Shown here one piece after another: positions 17,676-27,406 of a stretch of DNA of 63,548 nt; within the stretch, counting starts at the first letter, position 1; each line of letters opens with the position of its first letter. A program made the translations under genes and the position numbers. The DNA lies in contig MPNI01000007.1 of the NCBI GenBank assembly GCA_002238945.1, positions 30,001 through 93,548 of the forward strand. The letters are read 5' to 3'. Source of the stretch: Proteobacteria bacterium bin106 (lineage in GTDB: Bacteria; Bdellovibrionota_B; Oligoflexia; Oligoflexales; Bin106). Below the pieces are notes generated by a model that was given only the letters and a program-made list of their open reading frames with translations, did not search any database and was not told where the DNA came from.

Positions 17676-19964
17676 TTAATGAATATTGAGTAAATCTTGT
17701 ATAATGATAAGATTTTTCTTAAGTTTTAAGTAATACGGATAGGCTTCCACAACTCTATTTATATAAGTTGGATCTAAATCTTTGTAGCTATCTTTATAGT
17801 TAGTAAAATACAACTTGACAGCAAGTTGATCCATGGTTTCTTTGGTTGATAAATTTTGAGAGCCGTGTTTGATTAAGTAATACTTAGTGTAGTGTTCTAA
17901 AATAGGTTCTTCTAACTGTTTGCCGTTTTCGTAAATATTACCTGAGGGGTTATCGAGGTTGGAAAAGCCATAGTAACCTAGTAAAGCTGCGAGTTTGATG
18001 ATCTGTGTGCTTGTATTCCATATGGCACGACTTTTAGGGTTGTTAGCAACTTCTTCTGGCATGTTCATATTTGCAAAATTCATCATTTCTTGAATATTAG
18101 ATGTTTCAAGAGTAGCTAAAGCTGAAGGTAGTGTTTTTCTATGATAGTTGACTAAACGCAACATAGAGTGTGTGATATCTAAAGTCATAGCAAGTTGTGG
18201 GGCATCAGCAATGCTATTGATGGGCATGTACTGACTCAGGTAATCTTTAGCTGTTGCACCTTTTTGGTTTGCTAAATAGTGAATAGCTTTTGAAAAAAAA
18301 CGTTGGTGATCCATAGTTGTATGCTGATGTTGATAGATAGTGGTAAACCATAAAAGATTGGTGATGACAGGTGCGTTTCGATAGAGCTGAGCAACGCTTA
18401 TTAAAAGACGTTTCTCAGCAGTGCTGTATTTTGAGACAATATTATTTCTTACGTGAAACTTGAGAGAATAGTTCTTGAATGTTTCACTCATGACGAGTAA
18501 GTGTTTTGAAAAAGCGCTGAATGAGTTATCTAATAGCCAGCTTAAAGAATGCCCTGTATCAATGTCTAAAGGGGCATCTGGAAAGATAATATTCACAAAG
18601 TAAGATTTATCTTTCATCATCTTATTGGTTACATGCAATTGTTCTGATGAGACAATGTTGTTATATAATGCTTTCTGCAGAGAATATTTGATGCTTTCTT
18701 GAAAAAAAACGAGATCATCTGCTAAGTCTACAAGTTCTTCTGATAGGTGAGATATAGCTCGATTAAGTGCGCCGTAAATGAGTGGGGAACTTATTTTTAA
18801 CTTTTCACTAAATGTTAAGAGCCTGCTTTTAATAAGAAACAATAATCCTGCAAAATGTTGAAATTTTGTGTATATAGCTATTCTTTCATTATTTGGCGCA
18901 TTTGAAGCTTTACGTAAGATAGATTTATCTGCTTTTATCAAGGGGTTAAAGATGTGATAAAAATCGGCATGAATGTGCTCAGCTTGTTTTTTTTCAAGGT
19001 GTTGTGTTGCCGCTTCAAGATGATGTGGAAAACCAAAAACCTTAGATCTTAATGAGGTTACCTTGCCTAAGGTTGAAAGTAAGTGTTCTGAGACTGTATG
19101 AATAGGGGATGTCTTGGTTTGGTGATCCTTGAGATATTTTGTGAGGGCATAATCAAGATGTAATTTCAGGATGTTTTGTTGTTTCAAGTCATCAACATCT
19201 ATGAGTGTTTGTATGTAATGATTCATGAAGTCATGATGTTGAACACCGATGTTTTCGGCTTGTTCAAGAACAGAAAAATACCTGTCTTGTAAATGATCTT
19301 CAAGACGTTCTGGGTTTGGTGCCCAAGGCACCATCTTGCCTTCTTCATCGGGTGAGGGAGGTTGCGTGGGAAAAAATTCTTCAGACGAACGAGATAATGA
19401 CTCATGATCGGGAAGATCTGCTTCTTCACTGTTTTGTTGTGACAAAAAATAGCCTTGCTCGTTTTTGCTTTTGAGTTTGTAAGTGGCATATATGGCCACA
19501 GAGCTTATGGCTGCAGCAGGTAAAGCTAGGCGTCTCCAGGTGTGAGGTAATCGTGTCCATTGTGGGTGAGCAGGTAAACCATGAGCTTGTCCCTGCCATG
19601 CTGTTAGCAACTCTGGTATCACCAGCGCTGGTGGTATAAATGCAGATAGCCGAAACACTTCTGAGTTGATAGCTGGCAGATCATCGTCTTTAACGATAGA
19701 TAAAGACAGGGCGGGCAAAGATAGGGAAGGTATAGCGGGAGAAGAATCATCAGGAGATGTGAGCAGGTAAGCGATATCATCTTCTTGGTTGGCTAAAGAG
19801 CTTCTTACCAAAAAGAACCATAAACACACATAGGCTATAGACAATATTAGGGATCTATATCTTCTATAACCACTATAACCCCAGTGTAAACAGGCATAAT
19901 GTAACAAGTGATAAGAACGAGTAGGGGGTTTAGTACAATGAGTACAAGAAGTCAGATGTGTCAT
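17676..19964 (-). CDS. Large hypothetical secreted/membrane protein, paralogue B
   Basis: 762 residues. A His/Cys/Tyr-rich N-terminus leads into a hydrophobic segment at about 38-57 (SLILSIAYVCLWFFLVRSSL) ending in a possible signal cleavage site, and a second short hydrophobic stretch lies near 150-160. An acidic, Pro-rich linker (about 175-205) precedes the VPWAPNPE motif and a long helical domain. It is the upstream partner of the paralogue at 15492-17630, 45 bp apart on the same strand, so probably one operon. The closest thing to a hallmark is the shared P-EV--NPK motif near the C-terminal quarter. Function unknown. Confidence 0.65.
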   Translation of the reverse strand: MTHLTSCTHCTKPPTRSYHLLHYACLHWGYSGYRRYRSLILSIAYVCLWFFLVRSSLANQEDDIAYLLTSPDDSSPAIPSLSLPALSLSIVKDDDLPAINSEVFRLSAFIPPALVIPELLTAWQGQAHGLPAHPQWTRLPHTWRRLALPAAAISSVAIYATYKLKSKNEQGYFLSQQNSEEADLPDHESLSRSSEEFFPTQPPSPDEEGKMVPWAPNPERLEDHLQDRYFSVLEQAENIGVQHHDFMNHYIQTLIDVDDLKQQNILKLHLDYALTKYLKDHQTKTSPIHTVSEHLLSTLGKVTSLRSKVFGFPHHLEAATQHLEKKQAEHIHADFYHIFNPLIKADKSILRKASNAPNNERIAIYTKFQHFAGLLFLIKSRLLTFSEKLKISSPLIYGALNRAISHLSEELVDLADDLVFFQESIKYSLQKALYNNIVSSEQLHVTNKMMKDKSYFVNIIFPDAPLDIDTGHSLSWLLDNSFSAFSKHLLVMSETFKNYSLKFHVRNNIVSKYSTAEKRLLISVAQLYRNAPVITNLLWFTTIYQHQHTTMDHQRFFSKAIHYLANQKGATAKDYLSQYMPINSIADAPQLAMTLDITHSMLRLVNYHRKTLPSALATLETSNIQEMMNFANMNMPEEVANNPKSRAIWNTSTQIIKLAALLGYYGFSNLDNPSGNIYENGKQLEEPILEHYTKYYLIKHGSQNLSTKETMDQLAVKLYFTNYKDSYKDLDPTYINRVVEAYPYYLKLKKNLIIIQDLLNIH

Positions 19965-20842
19965 ATACGTCCTAGCTGTATATACCTAAAAAATAAGCTT
20001 AGGTTTCATGAGATATGTCTGCAGAGCTATCTCTCATCTGTAAAAAGATGAGACGCAGTCTGCTAGAGAGGACTAACACACAGAAGCCTGTGAGTCAATG
20101 CATTTGCTGCATTGAAGCATGATTGTATATATCCGTAGGTGTATCATTTAATGAGGCTTTACTTGAGTCAGGTAGTGATGTTGCTTTCTTATAAAACATA
20201 AATATGACGTTTATTTTTTTTACAAAAAATAAGCGTCGTAACATACGTCAATGAAAATGAGATGAAAACGTCATTATTATGTTATGCATTATAGAGAAAA
20301 CGCTACTTGATGCCAACAGGGCCATTTAGAAGGTTTTAAACTTATAAGGATGTGTTTAAGTGAGGTTACTTGAAAAAAAGTACAACAAGGATTGAGCACG
20401 TTTGGGCAAGATAGCGCTTTAAAAAAGACTTTTTTTGCACAGCTATCACCTCACATAGAAGATGACAGCTTTATGACATGCCCTTAGTTTTGTCCTGTGA
20501 GGGTTCTATCCATCAAGGCTTGCAGGTCTATCTTGTAGTCATCTGAACGTGTCTTGGTTGCTGTTAAAGGCATACTCTAGGTGGATGAGGATGTTGCTTG
20601 TCCACTGTGTGATTTTTCTTTGACACACTCAGGATAGATGTCCTTTTTATGTTTATGCCAAGATGGAGAGTCTTTTTGGCATCTCCGTTTGGAATCTATT
20701 TTTTGAGGTAATCTCTAAACCTTATATTTCAGAGACTTCAGAATGTGGTAGATGTTGTCGATGGTTGCGGACTTACTTTGCTATTGTTGTTGTGTGTGGT
20801 GTGATGCTAAATAGGGATTTTTGTTTTAGATGCTAGGAGAAA
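19965..20842. other. Long divergent intergenic region
   Basis: An 878-bp stretch between divergent genes. It holds the AT-rich hairpin described separately. The plus-strand frame around 20401-20500 reads like broken protein sequence (for example KKTFFAQLSPHIEDDSFM followed by stops), which may be a decayed gene, but I cannot assign it. Confidence 0.4.
20206..20237. promoter_or_regulatory. Perfect AT-rich hairpin (14-bp stem, 4-nt loop)
   Basis: Arms GACGTTTATTTTTT and AAAAAATAAGCGTC pair completely (one G-U) around a TTAC loop, with further TACGTCA-type half-sites downstream (20244 and 20274 region). It sits between two divergent genes, so it does not look like a normal terminator. A regulator site or a remnant of a mobile element end are both possible. 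Confidence 0.5.
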
Positions 20843-21898
20843 ATGTGTATGAAAAATTATTGGGTTATCATGATGCTGCTCTTTGTGTTTGTGTTGTCGT
20901 GTCAGTCAGTAAAGGAAGAAAAAGCCACTGATATATCAGCAGGTGAGCCACTACCGAGTAACACCAACCCGGATAGGGTACCACAGGATCGCCAAGAAGA
21001 TCCAGTAGCAGCAGATCCAGGGCCGGATACTGATCGTAAGAAAGAAAGTCGGCTTGCTATAATCACTCCAAGCTCTCCATCAAGTAGTGATGCGGAGTCT
21101 CAACATGTGACGCAAGATCACTATATTGATGCTTTTGATGCTGAGGGGGAAGATGCTGTGTCTTACGTGGAGAAGCAGTTTCAATTCGTTTGGAAATCGG
21201 GTGTTGATGCTCGCGGTCCATTTGTTAATTCTTATCGTGATAGGAGCAACAACGACGTATTTGTCTTTTACTTTCAGGATGGTACCTCATATAGAGCGTC
21301 TCGATATTTTATGACAAAATTATCAGATTGCTTTACCGGAGGCATAGGTATTAAGGGCGCTATAGATAATCTTACGTTCCAGCTAAGAAGGGTCAGTTCG
21401 GGTAGAGCATGTGAGCTTACTGTTCGCAAAGTAGAGGGAGGTAATCCCTCTGTGTTTTTAACAGAAGCCCAAGCCGATAGTGTTAAAACCTTGATGACAG
21501 AACATATGCCTTCAGAAACTCTTGCTTTCCGAAAGAAGCAATTTCGTTTTTTGTGGACCGATTCAAAGGTGTTGACGCAAAATTTGTTTGCAAATGTAAG
21601 CACCAATTCTTTTGGTCATAAAGTGTTCTCATTTCATTTTCAAGATGGTATTTCTGGTGGAGGTATGTCAACCAGTAAGTTTGTAGATCTACTTTCGCGG
21701 TGCTTTACAGGTGCTGATGGTGCCAAGGATCATATGCGTAATCTGTATTTCAGGAAGGTGAGTAAAAGAGCAGGAAAAACCAAATGTGCTCTTACCCTTT
21801 ACAATAACCAAACTCCTATGTCATCTTTTTATCTGACCAGGAGGAAAGCTGAAAGAGTTAAAGCGTCGGTGATAGCTTTACGGAATAGACATAGGTAA
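20843..21898 (+). CDS. Lipoprotein with two copies of an unknown domain
   Basis: 351 residues. The signal ends in VLSCQS (lipobox, Cys at about 20), followed by a Pro/Asp/Ser-rich linker to about residue 105. The rest is an internal duplication: unit 1 at about 112-222 (KQFQFVWKSG ... FYFQDGTSY ... LSDCFTGG) and unit 2 at about 230-345 (KQFRFLWTDS ... FHFQDGISG ... LSRCFTGA). Each unit has two conserved Cys (in DCFTG/RCFTG and in CELTV/CALTL) that may form a disulfide. I do not recognise the domain. An SD-like AGGAGA precedes ATG 20843. Function unknown; location is the cell envelope. Confidence 0.72.
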   Translation: MCMKNYWVIMMLLFVFVLSCQSVKEEKATDISAGEPLPSNTNPDRVPQDRQEDPVAADPGPDTDRKKESRLAIITPSSPSSSDAESQHVTQDHYIDAFDAEGEDAVSYVEKQFQFVWKSGVDARGPFVNSYRDRSNNDVFVFYFQDGTSYRASRYFMTKLSDCFTGGIGIKGAIDNLTFQLRRVSSGRACELTVRKVEGGNPSVFLTEAQADSVKTLMTEHMPSETLAFRKKQFRFLWTDSKVLTQNLFANVSTNSFGHKVFSFHFQDGISGGGMSTSKFVDLLSRCFTGADGAKDHMRNLYFRKVSKRAGKTKCALTLYNNQTPMSSFYLTRRKAERVKASVIALRNRHR

Positions 21899-22087
21899 TG
21901 TGTGCTGAAATCTTTTGGATGCTAGCTGGGATAACTAGCTGGGATAACTAGCTTTGAATGGAAAGTGTTCTTTGTTTTGTTCAAAGAGCCTTTCAAAAAG
22001 AAGATAACGTTACTATGTTCGTTATATGTCTTGTAGGAGACACTATAACTCGATGGGAGTCTTCCATCCATCATCCGGTTGTCATCA

Positions 22088-23461
22088 TTAGAGGGCAGGG
22101 GTTTTAGTAGGAGGTGATATGGATGAGAGGATAGAGGCGATGCTGTTTTGTCTTGTTTGAGTGCGTGTGTAATCGAGAATTAAAAAGCTCAATGATTGAT
22201 CTCTTTTAAATGTTACAGCACCTCTTAAGTGACGGGTGGTGTATTTGAGAGAAGAGGTTTGCGGTTTTACAGGAACACGTTTGAGAGCTATTTTTCCTGG
22301 TAGTAATCCCCATGAACGTGTGTCAGCGGTTTCTACCCATGCACCAAAAATCGAAGTGATCAAACCCAAGATAGGATGTACTTTATGCATTTCATGGGCC
22401 ACTTTGGCTTTGGCTATCATCCGGGTGATGGTTTTGGCTCCTAGACGCACACGCTTTTCTTCAAGAACAGTACGAGCGATAACATCGTAGTTTTGAGCCA
22501 TCTCTAGAGAGACAGCACCAGAGTGTTGTAAGCGGACATCATAGAAAGGCAAAGATGGTGAGTGATCAGGGATAGAAGGCCATGAATAACGTAATACCTG
22601 ACCTCCAGCAGCAAACACAAAACTTTTGGATACTTTCAATGTGACCGGATAGCCTACAGCTATTACCATCACACTTGGTGACAAAGACTGGTTACGGAGA
22701 AGATGTCCATATTTGTTACGTAGCATAGCTAACATATTTTTACGCTGTGTTCTTAAAGCCACTTGATAGAGACTTTCCACTAAAGAAGACGAGACTCCTG
22801 CTCCGGGATAGTTGTTTTCATAAGAAGTTAAGGCTTTACTATAATCCACCACAGCGCTATCATATTCCCCTAAAGCTTCAAAGATCATCCCTGAAAGAAA
22901 GAGAGCAAAGGCATCGCGTTGATAGCCAAATGTGGCTGAGTTTACTTCATGACGAGCTTCATGACGAGATAACTCTTTAAGACGAGTATTGATCCGTTTG
23001 GCTTCTACGCGTGCTTTTTGAAGTTCTCCTTTTTCGATAAATAACATGGCTAGCATGGCATGCAATGCTACCAACTCATATTCTTCTCCAGCATAATTCA
23101 TGGTGGAGTCATTGATGACAAAAGAGAGAGCTCCTTGAGTGAGACTGGTTGTATATAGCTCACTGGCTAGTCTTGCTCCATTTCTATATGCGATCTCTGC
23201 CTTTGATAATGTGCCCATATGATGGAGTAGTCGGGCTTTTTCCAGATAGTAAAGAAGACGGTTTTTGCCATCAGGTGATAGATGGGAAGAGTTTTCTAAA
23301 TGCTCAAAGGCAAGAGGTAAATCAAGCTTATGAACGGCTTCTCGTATGGGAGCAGAAAGTTGGGTGTGTGAAGCACAGCCCACACACAACCATACACCTA
23401 GCCACATAATCACAAAAGACGTTTTATGGCTAATACGTATATGTTTATGTTTATGTTGCAT
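22088..23461 (-). CDS. Lipoprotein of the COG3014 type with TPR-like repeats
   Basis: 457 residues with a lipobox ending CVGC (about residue 29). The N-terminal half consists of TPR-like helices (LEKARLLHHMGTLSKAEIAY, FLSGMIFEALGEYDSAVVDY); the C-terminal half is beta-rich. This combination, and its position just downstream of an LpoB-like lipoprotein gene, match the COG3014 family, which in several Gram-negative bacteria is encoded with LpoB. The role is unknown but presumably concerns the envelope or peptidoglycan. It lies 81 bp downstream of the LpoB-like gene in the same orientation. Confidence 0.7.
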   Translation of the reverse strand: MQHKHKHIRISHKTSFVIMWLGVWLCVGCASHTQLSAPIREAVHKLDLPLAFEHLENSSHLSPDGKNRLLYYLEKARLLHHMGTLSKAEIAYRNGARLASELYTTSLTQGALSFVINDSTMNYAGEEYELVALHAMLAMLFIEKGELQKARVEAKRINTRLKELSRHEARHEVNSATFGYQRDAFALFLSGMIFEALGEYDSAVVDYSKALTSYENNYPGAGVSSSLVESLYQVALRTQRKNMLAMLRNKYGHLLRNQSLSPSVMVIAVGYPVTLKVSKSFVFAAGGQVLRYSWPSIPDHSPSLPFYDVRLQHSGAVSLEMAQNYDVIARTVLEEKRVRLGAKTITRMIAKAKVAHEMHKVHPILGLITSIFGAWVETADTRSWGLLPGKIALKRVPVKPQTSSLKYTTRHLRGAVTFKRDQSLSFLILDYTRTQTRQNSIASILSSISPPTKTPAL

Positions 23462-23542
23462 GAGCTTTTGTAGAAACTCCGTGAACCATAATAGGTTGTG
23501 AGAGGTACGTATGGTTTTTGGTTTTATATATAGATTATAGAA

Positions 23543-24172
23543 TTACAGTCCTAAGGCAGAACGTTTAAAACGTTTTTTGATATCTTCTTTATGGGACCAA
23601 ACAATTTCAGTGGTCTCTAGATCTGTTAAAGTCACTTGAGTTTGGTAGGTGACATTTTTTCTTTTCGTTCCTTGGGTTTGTACATATGAAGATATGGTAC
23701 CTGTGAGTAGCATATGAGCTCCTAGTTGGTTACCGGTTTTTTGTGCTACTCGTGCATGCTGCTGTTGATGGGCAATCTCTTTAAGTACGGCCTGACGATT
23801 TTTTGCATCCACAAAACGCACTTCACCAGAATTGATTAATTCATCTGAGATAAAATTCACCAAAGCTTCTGTATCGATGTGTTCATCGGTACGATTTTGA
23901 ATGTTACCTACCACCACAATCGGACGTTGTTTTTTCTTGCTTTTAAAAAGCTTAAGCCATGGCTTAGTGAGCATGGTTTTGATCACATTCGTTGCTGTTT
24001 GCCTAGCATCTGTTTCATTCCAACTTTCATCGAGAAGCTCCACAGACTCAGGGTCTGCATATTCGCCACTAAAAGTGGTGCAGCCAGTTGTCATCATGAT
24101 GATAGCCAGTCCTGTGTATGGCAGTAGATGTATCCATTGCTGTAGTTTATGGGGCCGGTGTTTTGTGTTCAT
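23543..24172 (-). CDS. LpoB-like lipoprotein (penicillin-binding protein activator family)
   Basis: 209 residues; the signal ends in TTGC (lipobox). The mature part has the family pattern: VVVGNIQNRTDEHIDTEAL, then FISDELINSGEVRFVDA, GAHMLLTGTISS, TYQTQVTLTDLETTEIVW and an ending KKRFKRS. In Enterobacteria LpoB stimulates PBP1b from the outer membrane; in other phyla the same fold occurs with unknown partners. The SD AGAGG precedes ATG 24172. Its upstream region carries a 13-bp tandem repeat and a G9 tract. No PBP gene is in the window. Confidence 0.82.
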   Translation of the reverse strand: MNTKHRPHKLQQWIHLLPYTGLAIIMMTTGCTTFSGEYADPESVELLDESWNETDARQTATNVIKTMLTKPWLKLFKSKKKQRPIVVVGNIQNRTDEHIDTEALVNFISDELINSGEVRFVDAKNRQAVLKEIAHQQQHARVAQKTGNQLGAHMLLTGTISSYVQTQGTKRKNVTYQTQVTLTDLETTEIVWSHKEDIKKRFKRSALGL

Positions 24173-24234
24173 AGATGCCTCTTTCTTGTGATGTGAGTGT
24201 GTGTGTTTGATGCTGATAGATGGTTATGATTCTT

Positions 24235-24299
24235 ATTTTCGTATGATATTTTCGTATGATATTTTCGTATGATATTTTCGTATGATTCTAGGGGGGGGG
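24235..24299. repeat. 13-bp tandem repeat followed by a G9 homopolymer
   Basis: The unit TTTTCGTATGATA occurs four times (last copy incomplete), directly followed at 24291-24299 by nine G on the plus strand. The tract lies about 65-130 bp upstream of the LpoB-like start and just downstream of the next gene's stop. Both features are prone to slippage during replication. Confidence 0.9.
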
Positions 24300-24321
24300 C
24301 GGGTTGGTGGCTGATCATGTA

Positions 24322-25392
24322 TTATAAAGCTGGTTCTCCAGTGGCAGGTCTTCTTTCTTTGGGTTTGATATACTCTTCATTATCTCCTGTGGGCCATGCT
24401 TCTTCAATGGTTAAGCACATACTATTAGGGGCAGCACCATAAATGATCTCTGAGGGAAGACAATGATAATAGAGGTTATCAGTTGTTTCATTTCCCCACC
24501 CTGAGACATTGATAAGTTTCGCTAATCCTCCTATGACATCAGGGATACGCACTGAGGTATCATGGAGGGTATTTCTGTCAAGAATATGCATCATATCTTC
24601 AAGTTGTAATCCTGCTGTGCCCAATGATTGTTGACTTAAAGGTAATTGTACGCCTACCAATGCACATGTTTCTTGGATGGGAATATGATCTTCATAGCTA
24701 TTACGAGCTTTCAAACCTTTTTGGAGAACACGTTCACAATCTTGAAAGGCTTTTAATTCTTGTCTGTAATTGTATCCAATAAGGCGTTGATTGATGCCAT
24801 GTAGTGGAGAGGCCACAACTAAGGCTAAAGGTGTTAAACCAAAAGCCCAAGGTCTTTTGGTTGCTACAGCAAAAAACATGGTAGCTGTTATGGTTATTCC
24901 TGAAGCTATCATCAAAGCCAGATCATTTTTGTCGTATTGATGGGAAAGATCTTTTTGGAGCTGTTCTTTAATATATTTTTGCTTAGCAGCTCTACGCTTT
25001 ACCCACATATAATAAGCATCAAGTGCTTGCTTTCCTTCTAAAATAAACGTTTCCTTAGCAAAACTTACCGGCTCTCCTTGTGAGTCCATAAAAGCATGAA
25101 CACAGAGCTTTTGTGCCTCTATACCGATAAAGACTTGAACATCTTGCTCGGGTTCTGATGCTTCTTTCGTTCGGTGACACACCATAAAACTCACCTGTGA
25201 TGGCTTGTGTTTCATGGGTTTTAAGATCAATGTGTAATATCTATCTTTTATACCCTGCAACTGGCTGTGTGAAGGTTGTTTAAAGATCTCTGCAGAAGAA
25301 CTTTTGCAGCCTCCAGCAAAGATCAGCCCTCCTAACAACAACCCAAACGATAAAAAGTTGAGGTTTATCACATACATCATCCATTTCATCAT
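24322..25392 (-). CDS. Hypothetical lipoprotein with an extra membrane segment
   Basis: 356 residues from ATG 25392. The open frame extends 60 residues further upstream, but the chosen start gives a clean lipoprotein signal (MMKWMMYVINLNF ... FAGGC). The mature protein has one more hydrophobic stretch around residues 150-190 (LMIASGITITATMFF then WAFGLTPLALVVASP) and conserved-looking Cys in CERV, CALV and CLPSE. I do not recognise it. It is the first gene of a minus-strand run with LpoB-like and COG3014-like genes, so an envelope role is likely. Confidence 0.6.
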   Translation of the reverse strand: MMKWMMYVINLNFLSFGLLLGGLIFAGGCKSSSAEIFKQPSHSQLQGIKDRYYTLILKPMKHKPSQVSFMVCHRTKEASEPEQDVQVFIGIEAQKLCVHAFMDSQGEPVSFAKETFILEGKQALDAYYMWVKRRAAKQKYIKEQLQKDLSHQYDKNDLALMIASGITITATMFFAVATKRPWAFGLTPLALVVASPLHGINQRLIGYNYRQELKAFQDCERVLQKGLKARNSYEDHIPIQETCALVGVQLPLSQQSLGTAGLQLEDMMHILDRNTLHDTSVRIPDVIGGLAKLINVSGWGNETTDNLYYHCLPSEIIYGAAPNSMCLTIEEAWPTGDNEEYIKPKERRPATGEPAL

Positions 25393-25674
25393 GTCTCTGT
25401 GCTCTTTGTGTGAGTTTCTGTGCTTCTGTTTTTCTGTGGTTTTCCTGTCTCTGTTCATAATGAGATGGTACAGGTTTGAAGCCATTCTATGATGCTGAAC
25501 TGTGCCATCTTGGTGGTTATTTCGACCACTTCTTGTAAAGAATAAGGATTTTATGTTATAGAAAAACACCATAAAAGTTATCAGAAAATCCCATAATGGT
25601 TTGAAATCCTGACTTAGAGCTCTCTATGCTATGGTTAGAGGGTGAATGGATTTATTATTTAGAGATACTCCATA

Positions 25675-26394
25675 ATGAGCACCCTTCTTCTTAGAGCTTA
25701 TGATCAATTGATGGCAGATATTGCCGCTTATAGAGCTCTTCGTCCTTGTGATCGTTTTTATCCCCATTCTTCTAGTCAAGCAATACCTCGTCTTGTTCTT
25801 GTGACAAAAGGGGTGGATGTGCCAACTATGCAAAATCTCATCATGCAACGTGAGCATCGTCTCCTTGGAGAAAATCGACTTGCTGAGCTTCAACATAAAG
25901 CTGCAGCTTTAAAAGCTTATGGTATTTCATGGGTGTATATAGGGGCTTTGCAATCTAAGAAAATTCCTAAGATTGTGGCTCTTTGTGATGAAATTCAATC
26001 GGTGGGATCTTGGGCTCATCTTGAGCTTATAGAAAAAGCAGCAAAGGCTATAGATAAACATCACTTTCGTGTTTTTTTGCAAGTCAATATTGCTTGTGAG
26101 CCACAAAAATCAGGGTTTTCTGCTGATGAGGTACGCCGTGTTTTTGCTACTATCACATCAACAACTTTCTCTCATATTTATATATGCGGGTTAATGGTGT
26201 TACCACCTAAAGAAGATGCTATTTTAGCTCAAAGAGGAAAATTACCTCGTAGTTATCAAGATATTGTAAAGCTTCACTGCGAATGTGACAGAAAAGAGCT
26301 GTCTTTGGGAATGAGTAAAGATTGGAAACTGGCCCTGGATTTAGGATCCACCACACTTCGTATCGGAAGTGCCGTGTTTTTCCCTGATGTATGA
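25675..26394 (+). CDS. yggS: YggS/PROSC-family PLP homeostasis protein
   Basis: 239 residues, the family length. It binds pyridoxal 5'-phosphate without enzymatic activity and keeps the vitamin B6 pool balanced. The PLP lysine is in LVLVTKGVD (about residue 45). GENRLAE, WVYIGALQSKKIPKI, VFLQVNIACEPQKSGF, GLMVLPP and SLGMSKDWKLALDLGSTTLRIG follow in the family order. It is divergent from the preceding lipoprotein gene and converges on the Bat operon with a 14-bp gap. Confidence 0.92.
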   Translation: MSTLLLRAYDQLMADIAAYRALRPCDRFYPHSSSQAIPRLVLVTKGVDVPTMQNLIMQREHRLLGENRLAELQHKAAALKAYGISWVYIGALQSKKIPKIVALCDEIQSVGSWAHLELIEKAAKAIDKHHFRVFLQVNIACEPQKSGFSADEVRRVFATITSTTFSHIYICGLMVLPPKEDAILAQRGKLPRSYQDIVKLHCECDRKELSLGMSKDWKLALDLGSTTLRIGSAVFFPDV

Positions 26395-26408
26395 GCCTTA
26401 TCACGTTT

Positions 26409-27383
26409 TCAATAATAGATAATATCTTCTTCTTTTAACCAACCTGTCAAAGGAATATCTTCAAGGTCTTTATCAGATTTTTGGCTAAGAGAAAAAACCT
26501 TATAATATGTATCTATCTGTTTTTTTTCTGTTTCTTGGTTTTTTGTTTCTGGGGTGGGATTATCATCACCAGCTTGATGGGGAGGATATGTCTCTGTTAA
26601 ACGGACAATAGTGTACTTGGGTATGTTTCCGATAAGCACTTGGCTGCTGTGAGGAGTGCTCCATATCTCACTGCTCTCTTTTAGCACCACTCCGTAAGTA
26701 TGCACACTTCTATCCATGGTGATAAACATCACCACAGAACTTGCAAGTACAAGCCCAAGAACAGTGGTTACGGAGTGAACGAGAAATCTGGGTAGTAATG
26801 CTTGGAAAAAAGGTATTCCCATGATCCATAAGATCAGCAGTAAGGTCTTTGCTGCAAGAATCCATAACCATACACCGGTAAAGGTATAAGGGATGTTGTA
26901 TAAGGTTTTATGGACGATATCAGGTTTTGTGAGTTTAAGAGTATGGAATATATGTTGGATATTTTTTTCGATGTCCTCATGATAGGGAGCATAGACTTTG
27001 GCTTTTAAATAAGCAGCTAAAGCAGGAGCATAAGCTTTATCTTGCCAGTAAGCATGACCGAGATTGTAAAATACCATAGCTCGGTTAATGCCATGGGCAG
27101 ATACACTTTGTGAGGTGATGTGTTCAGCTATGGATTCTAAGAGACGGATAGATTCACCAAAATAACCCTTATCGTAATACTCCATAGCTTGCCTGTAAGA
27201 AGATGGAATATCCGCCCATGCACGATGCCCTCCTCCTAGATGATGATAACAAGCCAGTGCAAAGATACACATCATGCTAGCTTTTGACATAAAAATAGAT
27301 CGCCGAATCACAAAACTAAGAGTAGAGATGAGGCGGATAGGGATCATATATAACCTATGATATGTTTTGATGTGTTTTGACAT
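26409..27383 (-). CDS. BatE-like TPR membrane protein
   Basis: 324 residues, last gene of the Bat operon. An N-terminal hydrophobic segment is followed by TPR repeats (YRQAMEYYDKGYFGESIRLL, VFYNLGHAYWQDKAYAPALAAYLKAK), two membrane helices around residues 170-225, and a C-terminal part (about 230-324) resembling a bacterial SH3 domain (VHTYGVVLKESSEIWSTPHSS). This domain order is that of BatE. It starts 23 bp after batD. The precise start is uncertain: ATG at 27347 or 27290 would also give a signal. Confidence 0.72.
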   Translation of the reverse strand: MSKHIKTYHRLYMIPIRLISTLSFVIRRSIFMSKASMMCIFALACYHHLGGGHRAWADIPSSYRQAMEYYDKGYFGESIRLLESIAEHITSQSVSAHGINRAMVFYNLGHAYWQDKAYAPALAAYLKAKVYAPYHEDIEKNIQHIFHTLKLTKPDIVHKTLYNIPYTFTGVWLWILAAKTLLLILWIMGIPFFQALLPRFLVHSVTTVLGLVLASSVVMFITMDRSVHTYGVVLKESSEIWSTPHSSQVLIGNIPKYTIVRLTETYPPHQAGDDNPTPETKNQETEKKQIDTYYKVFSLSQKSDKDLEDIPLTGWLKEEDIIYY

Positions 27384-27406
27384 GTTCTAAGGGTTTATCT
27401 GTTTGT

